The notes under the pieces: generated by a model
Told to the model about the DNA's origin: nothing
The model's database searches: none
Seen by the model: the letters and a program-made list of their open reading frames with translations, nothing else
Part shown: positions 34,510 through 43,809 of the stretch, one piece after another
Layout: every line of letters begins with the position of its first letter
Position numbering within the stretch: the first letter of the stretch is position 1
Program-made: the position numbers and the translations under genes
Assembly: GCF_003944705.1 (NCBI RefSeq)
Contig: NZ_RWIS01000001.1
Location: 310,001-374,000 of the forward strand
Direction of reading: 5' to 3'
DNA: 64,000 nt
Source of the DNA: Hymenobacter metallilatus
Lineage (GTDB): Bacteria > Bacteroidota > Bacteroidia > Cytophagales > Hymenobacteraceae

Positions 34510-36288
34510 ATGAGAAATCGACGAATTGCGTACGTACTGCCGTTGCTGGCGGCCCTGGCCACCGCCTGCAACCAAAGCCCGAAAACGGAAACCATTGCCG
34601 CTGCAACTCCTGCCGCCACCGCCGATAGCACCGCTACCCGGAAAAAGGACTGGTGGAAGGAAACGGTGGTATACCAGCTGTACCCGCGCAGCTTCCAGGA
34701 CAGCAACGGCGACGGTGTGGGCGACCTGAAAGGTATTATCTCCCGCCTCGACTACCTGAAAAACACCGGCGTGGGCACCGTGTGGCTCAACCCCATCTAC
34801 GCCTCCCCCAACGACGACAACGGCTACGACATTTCCGACTACCGCCGGATTATGCCCGAGTTTGGCACCATGCAGGACTTCGACGCCCTGCTGGCGGGCA
34901 TGCACCAGCGCGGCCTGAAGCTGGTGATGGACCTGGTAGTGAACCACAGCTCCGACGAGCACGCCTGGTTTAAATCGGCCAGCGCCTCCCGCAGCAGCCC
35001 CTACCGGGACTACTATTACTGGTGGCCCGCCGAGAAAGGCACCCCGCCGGCCCGCTACAGTACCTTTGATGTGAAGAAGAACGCCTGGCAGTACAGTGCG
35101 CCCACCAACTCCTACTACCTGCACATCTTCTCCCGGAAGCAGCCCGACCTGAACTGGAATAACCCCAAGCTGCGGCAGGAGGTGCACGCCATTATGAAGT
35201 TCTGGCTGGATAAGGGCATTGATGGGTTCCGGATGGATGCCTTCCAGTTTGTGGCCAAGGACCCCAGCTTTCCGCCCATGCCCGGCCTTACGGAGCAGAA
35301 CTACGCCAACGCCTACAACCACGGCCCCCACCTGCACGATTACCTACGGGAGATGAACCGGGAGGTACTCAGCCGCTACAACGTGATGAGCGTGGCCGAG
35401 GGCGCGGGCCGCAGCCCCCAGGAAGCCCACCTCTTCGTGGACCCCGACCGCAAGGAGCTGGACATGACCTACCACTTTGAGGGTACCGGCGTGGGCAGCA
35501 ACTCCGAAACCTACCAGCTCACGGAGCTGAAGCGCGTGTTTACGAAGTGGGACAGCGCCTTCGCCCAAACCGGCTGGCAGGCTTTGGACCTGGGCAACCA
35601 CGACCAGCCCCGCATGACCAGTAAATTCGGCGACGACCGGCCGGCGTTCCGGGTGGCCTCGGCCAAGCTGCTCAACACCTTTCTGCTCACCATGCGCGGC
35701 ACGCCCTACTGCTACAACGGCGACGAGCTGGGCATGACCAACATCAAGTTCGACAAGATTTCCGACTACCGCGACCTGGCGGCCCTAAACGGCTACGCTT
35801 TGGTGAAGAGCCAGGGCGGCAACCTGCCGGCCTACCTCAAAAACCTGCAGCGCTTCTCCCGCGACAATAGCCGCACCCCTTTCCAGTGGGACAGCACCGC
35901 CAACGCGGGCTTCACCACCGGCACCCCTTGGCTGAAAGTCAACCCCAACTACCGCACCGTGAACCAGGCCGCCCAGGAACGGGACCCCAACTCGGTGCTG
36001 AACTACTTCCGGCGGGCCGTGGCGCTGCGCCAGCAACATAAGGTGTTGGTGTATGGAGCCTACCAGTTGCTCGACGCGCCTAACCCCCACGTGTACGCCT
36101 ACACCCGCATCCAGGGCCCCGAAAAGGTACTGGTGGTGCTCAACTTCTCCTCCGAAAACCGCACCTGGCCTTTGCCAGCCGGCCTTGCCTTGAACGGCGC
36201 GCCCTGGCTTAACAACTACCCCAGCTTCAGCCCTGCCGCTACGCTGGCGCTGCAGCCCTGGCAGGCCCTGGTGCTGCCGTTGCAGTAA
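34510..36288 (+). CDS. GH13 alpha-glucosidase-like lipoprotein
   Basis: The start at 34510 gives a lipoprotein signal (LPLLAALATAC, Cys near 20); an earlier in-frame start at 34426 adds no signal. The 592-residue protein has the GH13 catalytic residues in place: VVYQLYPRSFQDSNGDGVGD, DLVVNHSSDEH, GFRMDAF (nucleophile Asp243), VAEGAG (Glu297) and LGNHDQPR (Asp365). The PRSFQDSNGDGVGDL word is typical of oligo-1,6-glucosidase/alpha-glucosidase/trehalose-synthase-type subfamilies. It probably splits alpha-glucosides such as sucrose, maltose or isomaltose at the cell surface or in the periplasm. It follows SusD by 131 bases. Confidence 0.92.
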   Translation: MRNRRIAYVLPLLAALATACNQSPKTETIAAATPAATADSTATRKKDWWKETVVYQLYPRSFQDSNGDGVGDLKGIISRLDYLKNTGVGTVWLNPIYASPNDDNGYDISDYRRIMPEFGTMQDFDALLAGMHQRGLKLVMDLVVNHSSDEHAWFKSASASRSSPYRDYYYWWPAEKGTPPARYSTFDVKKNAWQYSAPTNSYYLHIFSRKQPDLNWNNPKLRQEVHAIMKFWLDKGIDGFRMDAFQFVAKDPSFPPMPGLTEQNYANAYNHGPHLHDYLREMNREVLSRYNVMSVAEGAGRSPQEAHLFVDPDRKELDMTYHFEGTGVGSNSETYQLTELKRVFTKWDSAFAQTGWQALDLGNHDQPRMTSKFGDDRPAFRVASAKLLNTFLLTMRGTPYCYNGDELGMTNIKFDKISDYRDLAALNGYALVKSQGGNLPAYLKNLQRFSRDNSRTPFQWDSTANAGFTTGTPWLKVNPNYRTVNQAAQERDPNSVLNYFRRAVALRQQHKVLVYGAYQLLDAPNPHVYAYTRIQGPEKVLVVLNFSSENRTWPLPAGLALNGAPWLNNYPSFSPAATLALQPWQALVLPLQ

Positions 36289-36402
36289 GAGCCGGTGCTG
36301 GCTGCCCTGATCCGATGCCGTCGGCACCGGATCAGGAATCGGTATCTTGCTTGTCTGCCTGCCCTTTCCTGCTTTCCGTTTCACCGTCCTTTCCCACCCG
36401 TT

Positions 36403-38469
36403 ATGCTCCGCTTTCCTCTACCAGCTATAAGAACATTGCTGGGCACTATCCTGCTCATGAGCACGGCGCTTGGCCGCCCGGCCCTGGCCCAGGCTCCCGA
36501 CCCCTGGCGCGTGGCGGCCGACCAGATAGACCCGCGCAGTTACTACGGAGTGACGGTGGCCAACGGGATGCTGGGCGTAGTGTCGGCACCGGAGCCATTT
36601 CAGGTAAAGAGCGTGGTGCTGGCCGGGGCCTACGACCAGTACGGGCGCGGGCGGGTGAGCAACTTCCTCAACAGCTTCAACCTGCTGAATATGTACCTGG
36701 AAGTGGATGGCCGCCGGCTCTCGGGCCGGGACGCCACCAATTTCCGGCAGGAGCTGGACATGCGCCGGTCCAGTCTCACCACCAGCTTCGACTACCAGGA
36801 CAAGGCCACCATCCGCTACACCTACTATGCCCTGCGCCACCTGCCCTTCACGGTGCTGATGGATGTGAGCATCACGGCCAAGAAAGACGTGCAGCTGGGC
36901 GCGGCCAGCGTGCTGGAAACCCCCGACGCCCTGCGCGACGCCCAGAACTACTACAACGAAATTGACCGGCCCCACGTGGCCCTGAGCCTGCTCACCTCCT
37001 CGGCCAAAAGCCCCACCGGCAAAATGCAGCTCTGCGCGTCCAACACCTTTCTGTTTGAGGAGCCCCACGGCCAGGAGCCCCGGGTGATTCATGAAATGTG
37101 GGACAACAACATGCACCTGATCAAGTTCGGCAAGCCGCTGAAAGCCGGGCAGACCTACTCCTACGCCGTGGCGGGCTCCTCCATCACCTCGGCCCACCAC
37201 GCCGACCCGCTCAACGAAGCTGAGCGCCTCACCATTTTCGCCCGCCTGGAGGGCAAGCAGCGGCTGCTGGATTTCCACGCCAAGGCCTGGGAGGAGCTGT
37301 GGAAAAGCGACATTCAGATTCAGGGCGACGCCCAGGCCCAGCAGGATGTGCGCAGTATGCTCTACCACCTCTACAGCTTCTCGCGGGCCGGAACCGACTA
37401 TTCTCCTTCGCCCATGGGCCTCTCGGGGCTGGGCTACAACGGCCACGTGTTCTGGGACACCGATTTGTGGATGTTCCCGGCCCTGCTGGTGCTGCACCCC
37501 GATATTGCCAAATCCCTGATTGAATACCGGTTCCGTCGTTTGGAGCCGGCCCGGCGCAATGCCTTCGCCCACGGCTACCAGGGCGCCATGTACCCCTGGG
37601 AAAGCGCCGATACGGGCGTGGAGGAAACCCCGGTGTGGGCCCTGAGCGGACCGTTTGAGCACCATATTTCGGCCGATGTGGCCCTGGCGGCCTGGCAGTA
37701 CTACTGCGTCACCCAGGACCGGGACTGGCTGCGCGAGAAGGGCTACCCCATTCTGTCGGCTACGGCCGATTTCTGGGCCAGCCGGGTGGAACGCAACGGC
37801 CCCGGGCACTACGACATCAAGAACGTGGTGGCCTCCGATGAATGGGCCGAAAACGTGGACAACGACGCCTTCACCAACGCCGCCGCCCAGGTAAACCTGC
37901 GCAACGCCGCCGCCGCCGCCCGGTTGCTGGGCCTCAAAGCCAACCCCGACTGGCTGCACGTGGCCCAGAACATTCCCATCCTCAAAATGCCCGACGGCAC
38001 CACCCAGGAGCACGCCACCTACAAGGGCGAAGGCATCAAGCAGGGCGACGTGAATCTGCTGGCCTACCCACTCAACGTCATTACCGACCCCGCCCAGATC
38101 AAAAAGGACCTGGCCTACTACGAAACCCGGGTGCCCAACGAAGGCACCCCAGCCATGACCCAGGCCATCTTCGCTCTGCTCTACGCCCGCCTCGGCAACG
38201 CCGACAAGGCCAGGCTCTGGTTCAAAGATGCCTACGAGCCTAACCTGCTGCCCCCCTTCCGTGTCATTGCCGAAACCAAGGGCGGCACCAACCCCTACTT
38301 CGCCACCGGCGCGGGCGGAGTGCTTCAGGCCGTGCTCATGGGCTTCGGCGGCCTGAACATTACGCCCGGCGGCATCACGCAGAGCAAAACCACTTTACCC
38401 ACGGGCTGGCAGTCGGTGAAGATAACGGGCGTGGGCCCGCAGCGTAAAACCTACTCCGTGAGCCGCTGA
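36403..38469 (+). CDS. Secreted GH65 glycosidase, possibly kojibiose or trehalose hydrolase
   Basis: The start at 36403 gives MLRFPLPAIRTLLGTILLMS plus ALAQ, a signal peptide. The 688-residue protein has the GH65 (alpha/alpha)6 barrel words WDTDLWMFPALL, YPWESADTG, HISADVALAAWQYY and SDEWAENVDNDAFTN, with general acid Glu480. A second acidic residue, Glu543 in KGEGIKQGDVNLLAYP, occupies the loop that binds phosphate in the phosphorylases (KQADV). Secretion argues for a hydrolase; secreted Bacteroidota GH65 kojibiose hydrolases are known. Kojibiose, trehalose and nigerose all remain possible. The gene is flanked by GH13 and a trehalase. Confidence 0.82.
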   Translation: MLRFPLPAIRTLLGTILLMSTALGRPALAQAPDPWRVAADQIDPRSYYGVTVANGMLGVVSAPEPFQVKSVVLAGAYDQYGRGRVSNFLNSFNLLNMYLEVDGRRLSGRDATNFRQELDMRRSSLTTSFDYQDKATIRYTYYALRHLPFTVLMDVSITAKKDVQLGAASVLETPDALRDAQNYYNEIDRPHVALSLLTSSAKSPTGKMQLCASNTFLFEEPHGQEPRVIHEMWDNNMHLIKFGKPLKAGQTYSYAVAGSSITSAHHADPLNEAERLTIFARLEGKQRLLDFHAKAWEELWKSDIQIQGDAQAQQDVRSMLYHLYSFSRAGTDYSPSPMGLSGLGYNGHVFWDTDLWMFPALLVLHPDIAKSLIEYRFRRLEPARRNAFAHGYQGAMYPWESADTGVEETPVWALSGPFEHHISADVALAAWQYYCVTQDRDWLREKGYPILSATADFWASRVERNGPGHYDIKNVVASDEWAENVDNDAFTNAAAQVNLRNAAAAARLLGLKANPDWLHVAQNIPILKMPDGTTQEHATYKGEGIKQGDVNLLAYPLNVITDPAQIKKDLAYYETRVPNEGTPAMTQAIFALLYARLGNADKARLWFKDAYEPNLLPPFRVIAETKGGTNPYFATGAGGVLQAVLMGFGGLNITPGGITQSKTTLPTGWQSVKITGVGPQRKTYSVSR

Positions 38470-38541
38470 CAGACTAATTCGTAACAAGGAAATACGTAGC
38501 CAAAACTTTCCGCGTGCTGATGAGCCTGATTAGTAGACCTG

Positions 38542-38582
38542 AGTTGCGGACTAGAGCTAGAAGCTAGTTCTAGTCCGCAACT
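38542..38582. repeat. Inverted repeat with CTAG-rich ends before the trehalase gene
   Basis: AGTTGCGGACTAGA at 38542-38555 and TCTAGTCCGCAACT at 38569-38582 are exact reverse complements around GCTAGAAGCTAG. The words resemble the ends of the long-hairpin repeat (GTTGCGAACTAGAGCTAG), so it may be a short relic of it. Confidence 0.7.
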
Positions 38583-38639
38583 TATGTTAGCTGACTCAGC
38601 CTGACGTTCTACGAAATCCCACCTTTCATCCTTTGCTCC

Positions 38640-40217
38640 ATGCGTAACCTCTTCTTCGCGGTGCTGCTGGTTTTGGCTGGCACTGCCGCCGCTCAGCAGC
38701 TACCTCCTTCGCCCCGCCAGCTCTACCCGGGCCTGTTTGAGGCCGTGCAGCTGGGCCGGGTGTATCCCGATAACAAAACCTTCGTGGATGCCACGGCCAA
38801 GGAGCCGCCCGCCGACATCCTGCGGGCCTATGCTCAGCAGAAAGACGCCCCGGGCTTCGACCTGAAAGCCTTCGTGGCGGCCCATTTCACGCCCCCGGCC
38901 CCGGCCGGCGGCCAGTACCGCAGCCAGGTAGAAGCGGGCCTGCGCCACCACCTGGATACGCTCTGGACGGTGCTCCAACGCCACCCCGACACCGCCACCC
39001 CGGGCGCCTCTTCCCTGCTGCCGCTGCCGCGCCCCTACATTGTGCCGGGCGGACGGTTTCGGGAGGTGTACTACTGGGACTCCTACTTTACTATGCTGGG
39101 GCTGGCCGAAAGCCACCGCACCACGGTTATCCGGGACATGGTGGATAATTTTGCCTACCTGCTGGACACCTACGGCTTCATCCCGAATGGCAACCGCACC
39201 TACTACCTCACCCGCTCCCAGCCCCCGTTTTTTGCCCTGATGGTGAACCTCCTCTCGCAACAGGAGGGCAACCAGCAGACGCTGCTGCGCTACCAGCCCC
39301 AACTGCTGCGCGAGTACAACTACTGGATGGCCGGGGCCGAAACCCTGCAGCCCGGCACCGCCCAGGACCGCGCCGTGCGCCTGGCCGGGGGCGAGGTGCT
39401 CAACCGCTACTACGACAGCAGCGACCAGCCCCGGGAAGAATCGTACGCCGAGGACGTGGCCGCCGCCAAGCTCAGCAAGCAGCCCCCGGCCCAGTTCTAC
39501 CGTAACATCCGGGCCGCCGCCGCTTCCGGCTGGGACTTCAGCACCCGCTGGTTTGGGCCCGACGGGCAGCTGGGCAGCATCCAGACTACCGATTTGGTCC
39601 CCGTTGACCTGAACTGCCTGCTCTACTACCTCGAAAACAGCATCGCCACCACCTACCAGCTGCAAGGCAACGCGGCCCAGGCTACGGCCTTCCAGACCAA
39701 GGCCCAGAACCGCAAGAAGGCCATTCTGGCCTACTGCTGGGATGCCAAGGCCAATTGGTTTGTCGATTACAACTTCCGCCTCCGGCAACGCTCCAGCCAG
39801 CTGACCCTGGCGGGCATTTTTCCGTTGGAATTTGGCATTGCTACCCCGCCCCAGGCCAAGCTGCTGGCGGCAGGCCTGCAACAGAACTTCCTCCAGCCCG
39901 GCGGCCTGGCCACCACCCGCAGCCGTAGCGGGCAGCAGTGGGATGCCCCCAATGCCTGGGCCCCGCTGCAGTACATGGCCATCAGCGGCTTGGAGCGTTA
40001 CGGTCAACCTACCCTGGCGCGCACCATTGCCACCCGTTGGATTGAGCTGAACCGGGACGTGTTTCAGCAAACCGGCAAGCTGATGGAGAAATACAATGTA
40101 GTGGATACGAAACTCAAAGCCGGCGGCGGCGAGTACCCGCTGCAGGATGGCTTCGGCTGGACCAACGGCGTACTGCTCAACCTCATCAACAAATACCAGC
40201 CCGACAAGTCGTTCTAA
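38640..40217 (+). CDS. treA: GH37 trehalase
   Basis: The 525-residue protein has a signal peptide (MRNLFFAVLLVLAGTAAAQ). The two trehalase signatures are present: PGGRFREVYYWDSYFTMLGL near residues 135-155 and QWDAPNAWAPLQ near 435. It hydrolyses alpha,alpha-trehalose to two glucose in the periplasm. It is the last gene of the carbohydrate locus, 170 bases after the GH65 gene, and is followed by a strong terminator, so the locus ends here. Having both GH65 and GH37 suggests that trehalose and a related disaccharide are both used. Confidence 0.95.
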   Translation: MRNLFFAVLLVLAGTAAAQQLPPSPRQLYPGLFEAVQLGRVYPDNKTFVDATAKEPPADILRAYAQQKDAPGFDLKAFVAAHFTPPAPAGGQYRSQVEAGLRHHLDTLWTVLQRHPDTATPGASSLLPLPRPYIVPGGRFREVYYWDSYFTMLGLAESHRTTVIRDMVDNFAYLLDTYGFIPNGNRTYYLTRSQPPFFALMVNLLSQQEGNQQTLLRYQPQLLREYNYWMAGAETLQPGTAQDRAVRLAGGEVLNRYYDSSDQPREESYAEDVAAAKLSKQPPAQFYRNIRAAAASGWDFSTRWFGPDGQLGSIQTTDLVPVDLNCLLYYLENSIATTYQLQGNAAQATAFQTKAQNRKKAILAYCWDAKANWFVDYNFRLRQRSSQLTLAGIFPLEFGIATPPQAKLLAAGLQQNFLQPGGLATTRSRSGQQWDAPNAWAPLQYMAISGLERYGQPTLARTIATRWIELNRDVFQQTGKLMEKYNVVDTKLKAGGGEYPLQDGFGWTNGVLLNLINKYQPDKSF

Positions 40218-40237
40218 CCGTGTTCTGTGGCCGTCAC

Positions 40238-40279
40238 GTCGGTCCTGCCTTATCTTCGGGTTAGGCAGGACCGACTTTT
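40238..40279 (+). terminator. Terminator at the end of the carbohydrate locus
   Basis: GTCGGTCCTGCCT/AGGCAGGACCGAC is a perfect 13-bp stem followed by TTTT, 21 bases after the trehalase stop. Confidence 0.92.
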
Positions 40280-40413
40280 CGTTTGCCACAACTCGACCCT
40301 ACGGTGCGGCTACCCGATATGCCCTGCCATTTCTCTTATTGGCAGGCAAGCAGTCAGGCGGGAGGTACAATAATTGCGGCAACTGGCATTTTACCCTCTA
40401 TTCAGGCTCTCCT

Positions 40414-40815
40414 ATGGCTGACTTGTCCGTTTCCCTGCCCGATATTCAATCCGAGGAGGACGTGCGCCGCGTGGTTGACAGCTTCTACGGCCGGGTGCAG
40501 AACGATGAGCTGTTAGGGCCCATTTTTGAAGCCGTTGTGCAGGGCCGCTGGCCGCAGCACTTAGCTACCATGTATGATTTCTGGAGCGGCCTGCTGCTGG
40601 GTACCGGCCGCTACCGGGGCCGGCCCTTTCCCAAGCACCTGGCCCTGCCCATTGATGGCCGCCACTTCCACCGCTGGCTTACGCTGTTCGTCGAAAACGT
40701 AGAAGCTCAGTATCAAGGGCCTGTGGCCGATGAAGCCATTTACCGCGCCGGTACTATTGCGGCCGTATTTGAGCACCGGATTACCCAAGCCCGTAATCCG
40801 TATCATATCCTATAG
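40414..40815 (+). CDS. Group III truncated haemoglobin-like protein
   Basis: The start at 40414 (MADLSVSLPDIQSEEDVRRV) gives the compact 133-residue form; longer frames run back into the terminator. It has the truncated-globin pattern VDSFYGRVQNDELLGPIFE, YDFWSGLLLGTGRYRGRPFP and DGRHFHRWLTLF, with proximal His84. Group III globins bind oxygen, NO or nitrite in small bacteria and may protect against nitrosative stress. The downstream paralogue at 40978 lies 163 bases away; the two probably arose by duplication but may have separate promoters. Confidence 0.88.
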   Translation: MADLSVSLPDIQSEEDVRRVVDSFYGRVQNDELLGPIFEAVVQGRWPQHLATMYDFWSGLLLGTGRYRGRPFPKHLALPIDGRHFHRWLTLFVENVEAQYQGPVADEAIYRAGTIAAVFEHRITQARNPYHIL

Positions 40816-40977
40816 AAAATCGGCCTCTATGATATCCTTTCAACGTTTTGTGTCGTAAGAACCCTATATCTGACCCTGAGTTAGATGGACAACGAGAAAA
40901 AGTTTTTTCGCTGAATGGCGAAAATTCCAAAACCTGCGTAAATTCGCTGCGTATCCACTCGTCCTACCTCACTCCGT

Positions 40978-41340
40978 ATGGCTACTTTGACTTCCCTCCC
41001 CGACTTGCGCACCGAAGGTGACATTATGACGCTGGTGGATACGGCGTTCAGCAAAGCTAAAAACGACGAGTTGCTGGCTCCCGTGTGCCGGGCCGTAGCT
41101 CAGGTGCATTGGCCTCGCCACCTCACCTCGCTCTACGATTACTGGAGCAGTGCCCTGCTGGGTACCACCCGCTACCAGGAAGGCCAGTTGATTCCGTTGC
41201 ACTCGGCTCTGCCATCCAAGTGTCTGCAGCGCTGGACGGAAGTGCTGACCAGCACTGTGCAAGAGAAGTTTTCCGGCTCTAACGCCGATAAAGCAATGCA
41301 TCAGGTAGCTACGCTAGCCTCCAATTCTATCGGCGCCTAG
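40978..41340 (+). CDS. Divergent truncated-globin paralogue without the proximal His
   Basis: The 120-residue protein aligns along its full length with its upstream neighbour: FSKAKNDELLAPVCRAVAQ, LYDYWSSALLGTTRYQEGQL and SKCLQRWTEVL. The residue that aligns with proximal His84 (four residues before the conserved Trp) is Cys82, and the next His is Gln84. The protein is also two residues shorter in the loop before it. It therefore either binds haem through Cys, or not at all. It is followed by a strong terminator. The function is unknown. Confidence 0.75.
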   Translation: MATLTSLPDLRTEGDIMTLVDTAFSKAKNDELLAPVCRAVAQVHWPRHLTSLYDYWSSALLGTTRYQEGQLIPLHSALPSKCLQRWTEVLTSTVQEKFSGSNADKAMHQVATLASNSIGA

Positions 41341-41409
41341 CGCTAACCCGTTTCACCCACCCCCAATTCCCACCCGTTCTCCTCACACATTCACCCATCC
41401 ACCCATATC

Positions 41410-41445
41410 AAAAAGCCCCCCGGACCAGAATCTGGGGGGCTTTTT
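41410..41445 (+). terminator. Terminator after the globin paralogue
   Basis: AAAAAGCCCCCC pairs with GGGGGGCTTTTT over a 12-base loop and a T-run follows. Confidence 0.9.
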
Positions 41446-41485
41446 ATTTGCACCATGCCATTGACACCACCACATGAACACAAGC

Positions 41486-41583
41486 CATCATCTTGAACAG
41501 CACGAATAACTTGTGACCTTAAAACTACTTCGCGCGAATAGGTTGCTCAACGTGACAGGATCCTTCGCGCTGCCTAGGATGAC
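41486..41583. repeat. Degenerate REP-like inverted repeat
   Basis: CATCTTGAACAGCACGAA on the left and TCCTTCGCGCTGCCTAGGAT on the right are degraded inverted arms. They match the type GTCATCCTGAGC...GCGAAGGA. A clearer member lies at 60850-60967. Confidence 0.5.
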
Positions 41584-41609
41584 ACTTGTCGGAAGTAAAA
41601 CTCATAAAG

Positions 41610-41646
41610 CAAAAAGCCGTGCTCCTAAGTAGAAGCACGGCCCTTT
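41610..41646 (-). terminator. Terminator of odhB
   Basis: On the minus strand GCCGTGCT/AGCACGGC is followed by TTTTTGC, 20 bases after the odhB stop. Confidence 0.88.
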
Positions 41647-41665
41647 ATTTTAACAACTGTTGCAA

Positions 41666-43342
41666 TTACACGCCCAGTAGCAGGCGGGTCGGGTCTTCGA
41701 GCAGTTCCTTCACGCGCACCAGGAACGACACCGACTCGCGGCCATCGATGATGCGGTGGTCGTAGCTCAGGGCGAGGTACATCATGGGGCGGATTACCAC
41801 CTGGCCATTTTCGGCTACGGGGCGCTGCACGATGTTGTGCATGCCCAGGATGGCCGACTGCGGGGCGTTGATAATCGGGGTGCTCATCATGGAGCCGAAC
41901 ACGCCGCCGTTGGTGATGGTGAACGTGCCGCCGGTCATCTGCTCGATGGTGAGCTTGTTGTCGCGGGCTAGGCCGGCGAGGCGCTGAATTTCCTTCTCAA
42001 TGCCATCGAACGACAGCTCCTCAGCGTTGCGGATCACCGGCACCACGAGGCCTTTCGGGGCTGATACGGCAATGCTGATGTCGCAGAAGTCGTTGTACAA
42101 GATGTCGGTGCCATCAATCTGAGCATTCACGGCGGGCCACTCTTTCAGGGCCACGCACACGGCCTTGGTGAAGAACGACATGAAGCCGAGGCCCACGCTG
42201 TGCTTCTCCTTGAACTTGTCCTTGAACTTGTTGCGCAGGTCCATGATGGGCTGCATGTTCACCTCGTTGAAGGTGGTGAGCATGGCCGTTTCATTCTTCA
42301 CCGACACCAGGCGGCGGGCGACAGTCTTACGCAGATTGCTCATCCGCTCACGACGCTGGGTTCTGTTACCAGTTGCCGGTTGCGAGTTGCCAGTAGCAGG
42401 AGTAGCAGCCGGTTTGGCGGCAGCGGGAGCAGCGGCCGGAGCCGGCGCGGCAGGCTTGGCCTGGGCGTTCTGGGCATCTTCTTTCGTGATGCGGCCGTCA
42501 CGGCCCGAGCCCTGCACGTCGGCGGGGCTGATGCCTTTTTCGCCGAGGATTTTGCCGGCTGCCGGCGAAGGCGTGCCGGTAGCGTAGCTGGTGGTTGCCG
42601 AAGCCGCCGGCGCAGCAGCGGCCGGAGCAGCCTGGGCAGCAGCCGGTGCAGCGGCGGAAGCCGCAGCCGGTACAGCGGCTCCGCTGCCGCCTTCGATGCG
42701 GGCAATGGTAGCGCCGATACCGATGGTTTCGCCTTCCTTAGCAGAGTGGCGCAGGGTACCGGTGCCTTCGGCGGGCAGCTCAAACGTGGCCTTATCCGAT
42801 TCCAGCTCAGCAATGATTTCGTCGCGCTGCACTTGCGCGCCGTCTTCCTTCAGCCACTTGGCTACCGTTACTTCCGTGATGCTTTCACCCACGGCCGGAA
42901 TTTTCATTTCCACAGTTTCACCACTGCTAGCTGCCGGAGCCGATGCCGTTGGAGGCGTGCCGGAAGCCGCCCCACCTGTCGGTTGTCCACCGTAGCCGGC
43001 CTGGTCACTAGCTTTAGGGTTCTGCTCGCCTTGGCTTACCGGGTCGGCAGCGGGAGCGGTGGGGGCGCTGGCAGCTGGAGCAGCAGCGGCCGGTGCGGCA
43101 GCTGCTCCCGCGCCGTCGATTTCGGCAATGGTGGTACCAATGCCGATGGTTTCTCCCTCGGCAACGCGGATTTTCAGCACGCCGTCGGCCTCGGCGGGCA
43201 GCTCGAACGTGGCTTTGTCGGATTCCAGCTCGGCCAGAATTTCGTCGCGCTTCACAGTGTCGCCGTCAGCTTTCAGCCACTTGGCAATGGTTACTTCGGT
43301 GATGGATTCACCAACGGCAGGGATTTTAATTTCCAGACCCAT
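41666..43342 (-). CDS. odhB: 2-oxoglutarate dehydrogenase E2 (dihydrolipoyl succinyltransferase), two lipoyl domains
   Basis: The start at 43342 gives [20 protein letters not shown]; a frame to 43384 adds 14 non-homologous residues. The 558-residue protein has two lipoyl domains with lipoyl-lysines Lys43 and Lys184 (both in [12 protein letters not shown]), an Ala/Pro-rich linker, an E3/E1-binding domain (about 258-290, [20 protein letters not shown]) and the catalytic acyltransferase domain ending [20 protein letters not shown] with the active His and Asp. It transfers succinyl groups to CoA in the TCA cycle, in the cytoplasm. SucA lies upstream but is separated by a nucleotidyltransferase-HEPN pair. 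Confidence 0.94.
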   Translation of the reverse strand: MGLEIKIPAVGESITEVTIAKWLKADGDTVKRDEILAELESDKATFELPAEADGVLKIRVAEGETIGIGTTIAEIDGAGAAAAPAAAAPAASAPTAPAADPVSQGEQNPKASDQAGYGGQPTGGAASGTPPTASAPAASSGETVEMKIPAVGESITEVTVAKWLKEDGAQVQRDEIIAELESDKATFELPAEGTGTLRHSAKEGETIGIGATIARIEGGSGAAVPAAASAAAPAAAQAAPAAAAPAASATTSYATGTPSPAAGKILGEKGISPADVQGSGRDGRITKEDAQNAQAKPAAPAPAAAPAAAKPAATPATGNSQPATGNRTQRRERMSNLRKTVARRLVSVKNETAMLTTFNEVNMQPIMDLRNKFKDKFKEKHSVGLGFMSFFTKAVCVALKEWPAVNAQIDGTDILYNDFCDISIAVSAPKGLVVPVIRNAEELSFDGIEKEIQRLAGLARDNKLTIEQMTGGTFTITNGGVFGSMMSTPIINAPQSAILGMHNIVQRPVAENGQVVIRPMMYLALSYDHRIIDGRESVSFLVRVKELLEDPTRLLLGV

Positions 43343-43380
43343 ACGTGGGAGTTTTGAAGAGTTTCGGTGGGTTGATGTTG

Positions 43381-43809
43381 TCAATTTGCTGGATACGGTC
43401 CAGTATTGGAAGCTTCGGCAAGTGCCGGCCGGAACCGGTCACGGAAATGATAAGCGGCGCTTAGCAATTCACTTACGGCTGGTTCACTATCGTCGTCATC
43501 CGCAGGATAGCGCGATAACACAGCGTAAGGGGTCAGAAAAGTAGCCAGTCGCTCATCATCCGACCCGAGCGGCGTGAAGTCGGCAACCATATACACTAGC
43601 TTCTCCAGGTCATGCGTGCGAGGCGGCAACCGTTGCTCGGCAGTTAGCCAGGCTTTCAGATATTTTTCGGCTGCCTGCTGGCAGTGGAAAGCTACTTCCG
43701 AGAAAAACTCCGGTGATTCCGCCAGCTTCTCAGCGGCCCGTAGGTCGCCATCGGCCTTGCGTAGCCAACGCTGAACCCATTGTTGGCTGTCGGGACTAAG
43801 CTGCTGCAT
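43381..43809 (-). CDS. HEPN domain protein (putative toxin or RNase partner)
   Basis: The start at 43809 gives [20 protein letters not shown], a 142-residue protein. The HEPN pattern (PF05168 type) is seen in [32 protein letters not shown] and [19 protein letters not shown]. The RNase-type R-x4-6-H motif is not at the usual place (R60-x5-H66 is a possible match), so RNase action is uncertain. The gene overlaps the upstream nucleotidyltransferase gene by 14 bases on the same strand, the usual order MNT then HEPN. By analogy with MntA-HepT, HEPN is the toxin and MNT the antitoxin. Confidence 0.82.
   Translation of the reverse strand: MQQLSPDSQQWVQRWLRKADGDLRAAEKLAESPEFFSEVAFHCQQAAEKYLKAWLTAEQRLPPRTHDLEKLVYMVADFTPLGSDDERLATFLTPYAVLSRYPADDDDSEPAVSELLSAAYHFRDRFRPALAEASNTGPYPAN

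Noticed and set aside
36418..38013. A 531-residue minus-strand frame over the GH65 gene
   Set aside because: It is an antisense shadow. The plus strand has the GH65 motifs and a signal peptide.
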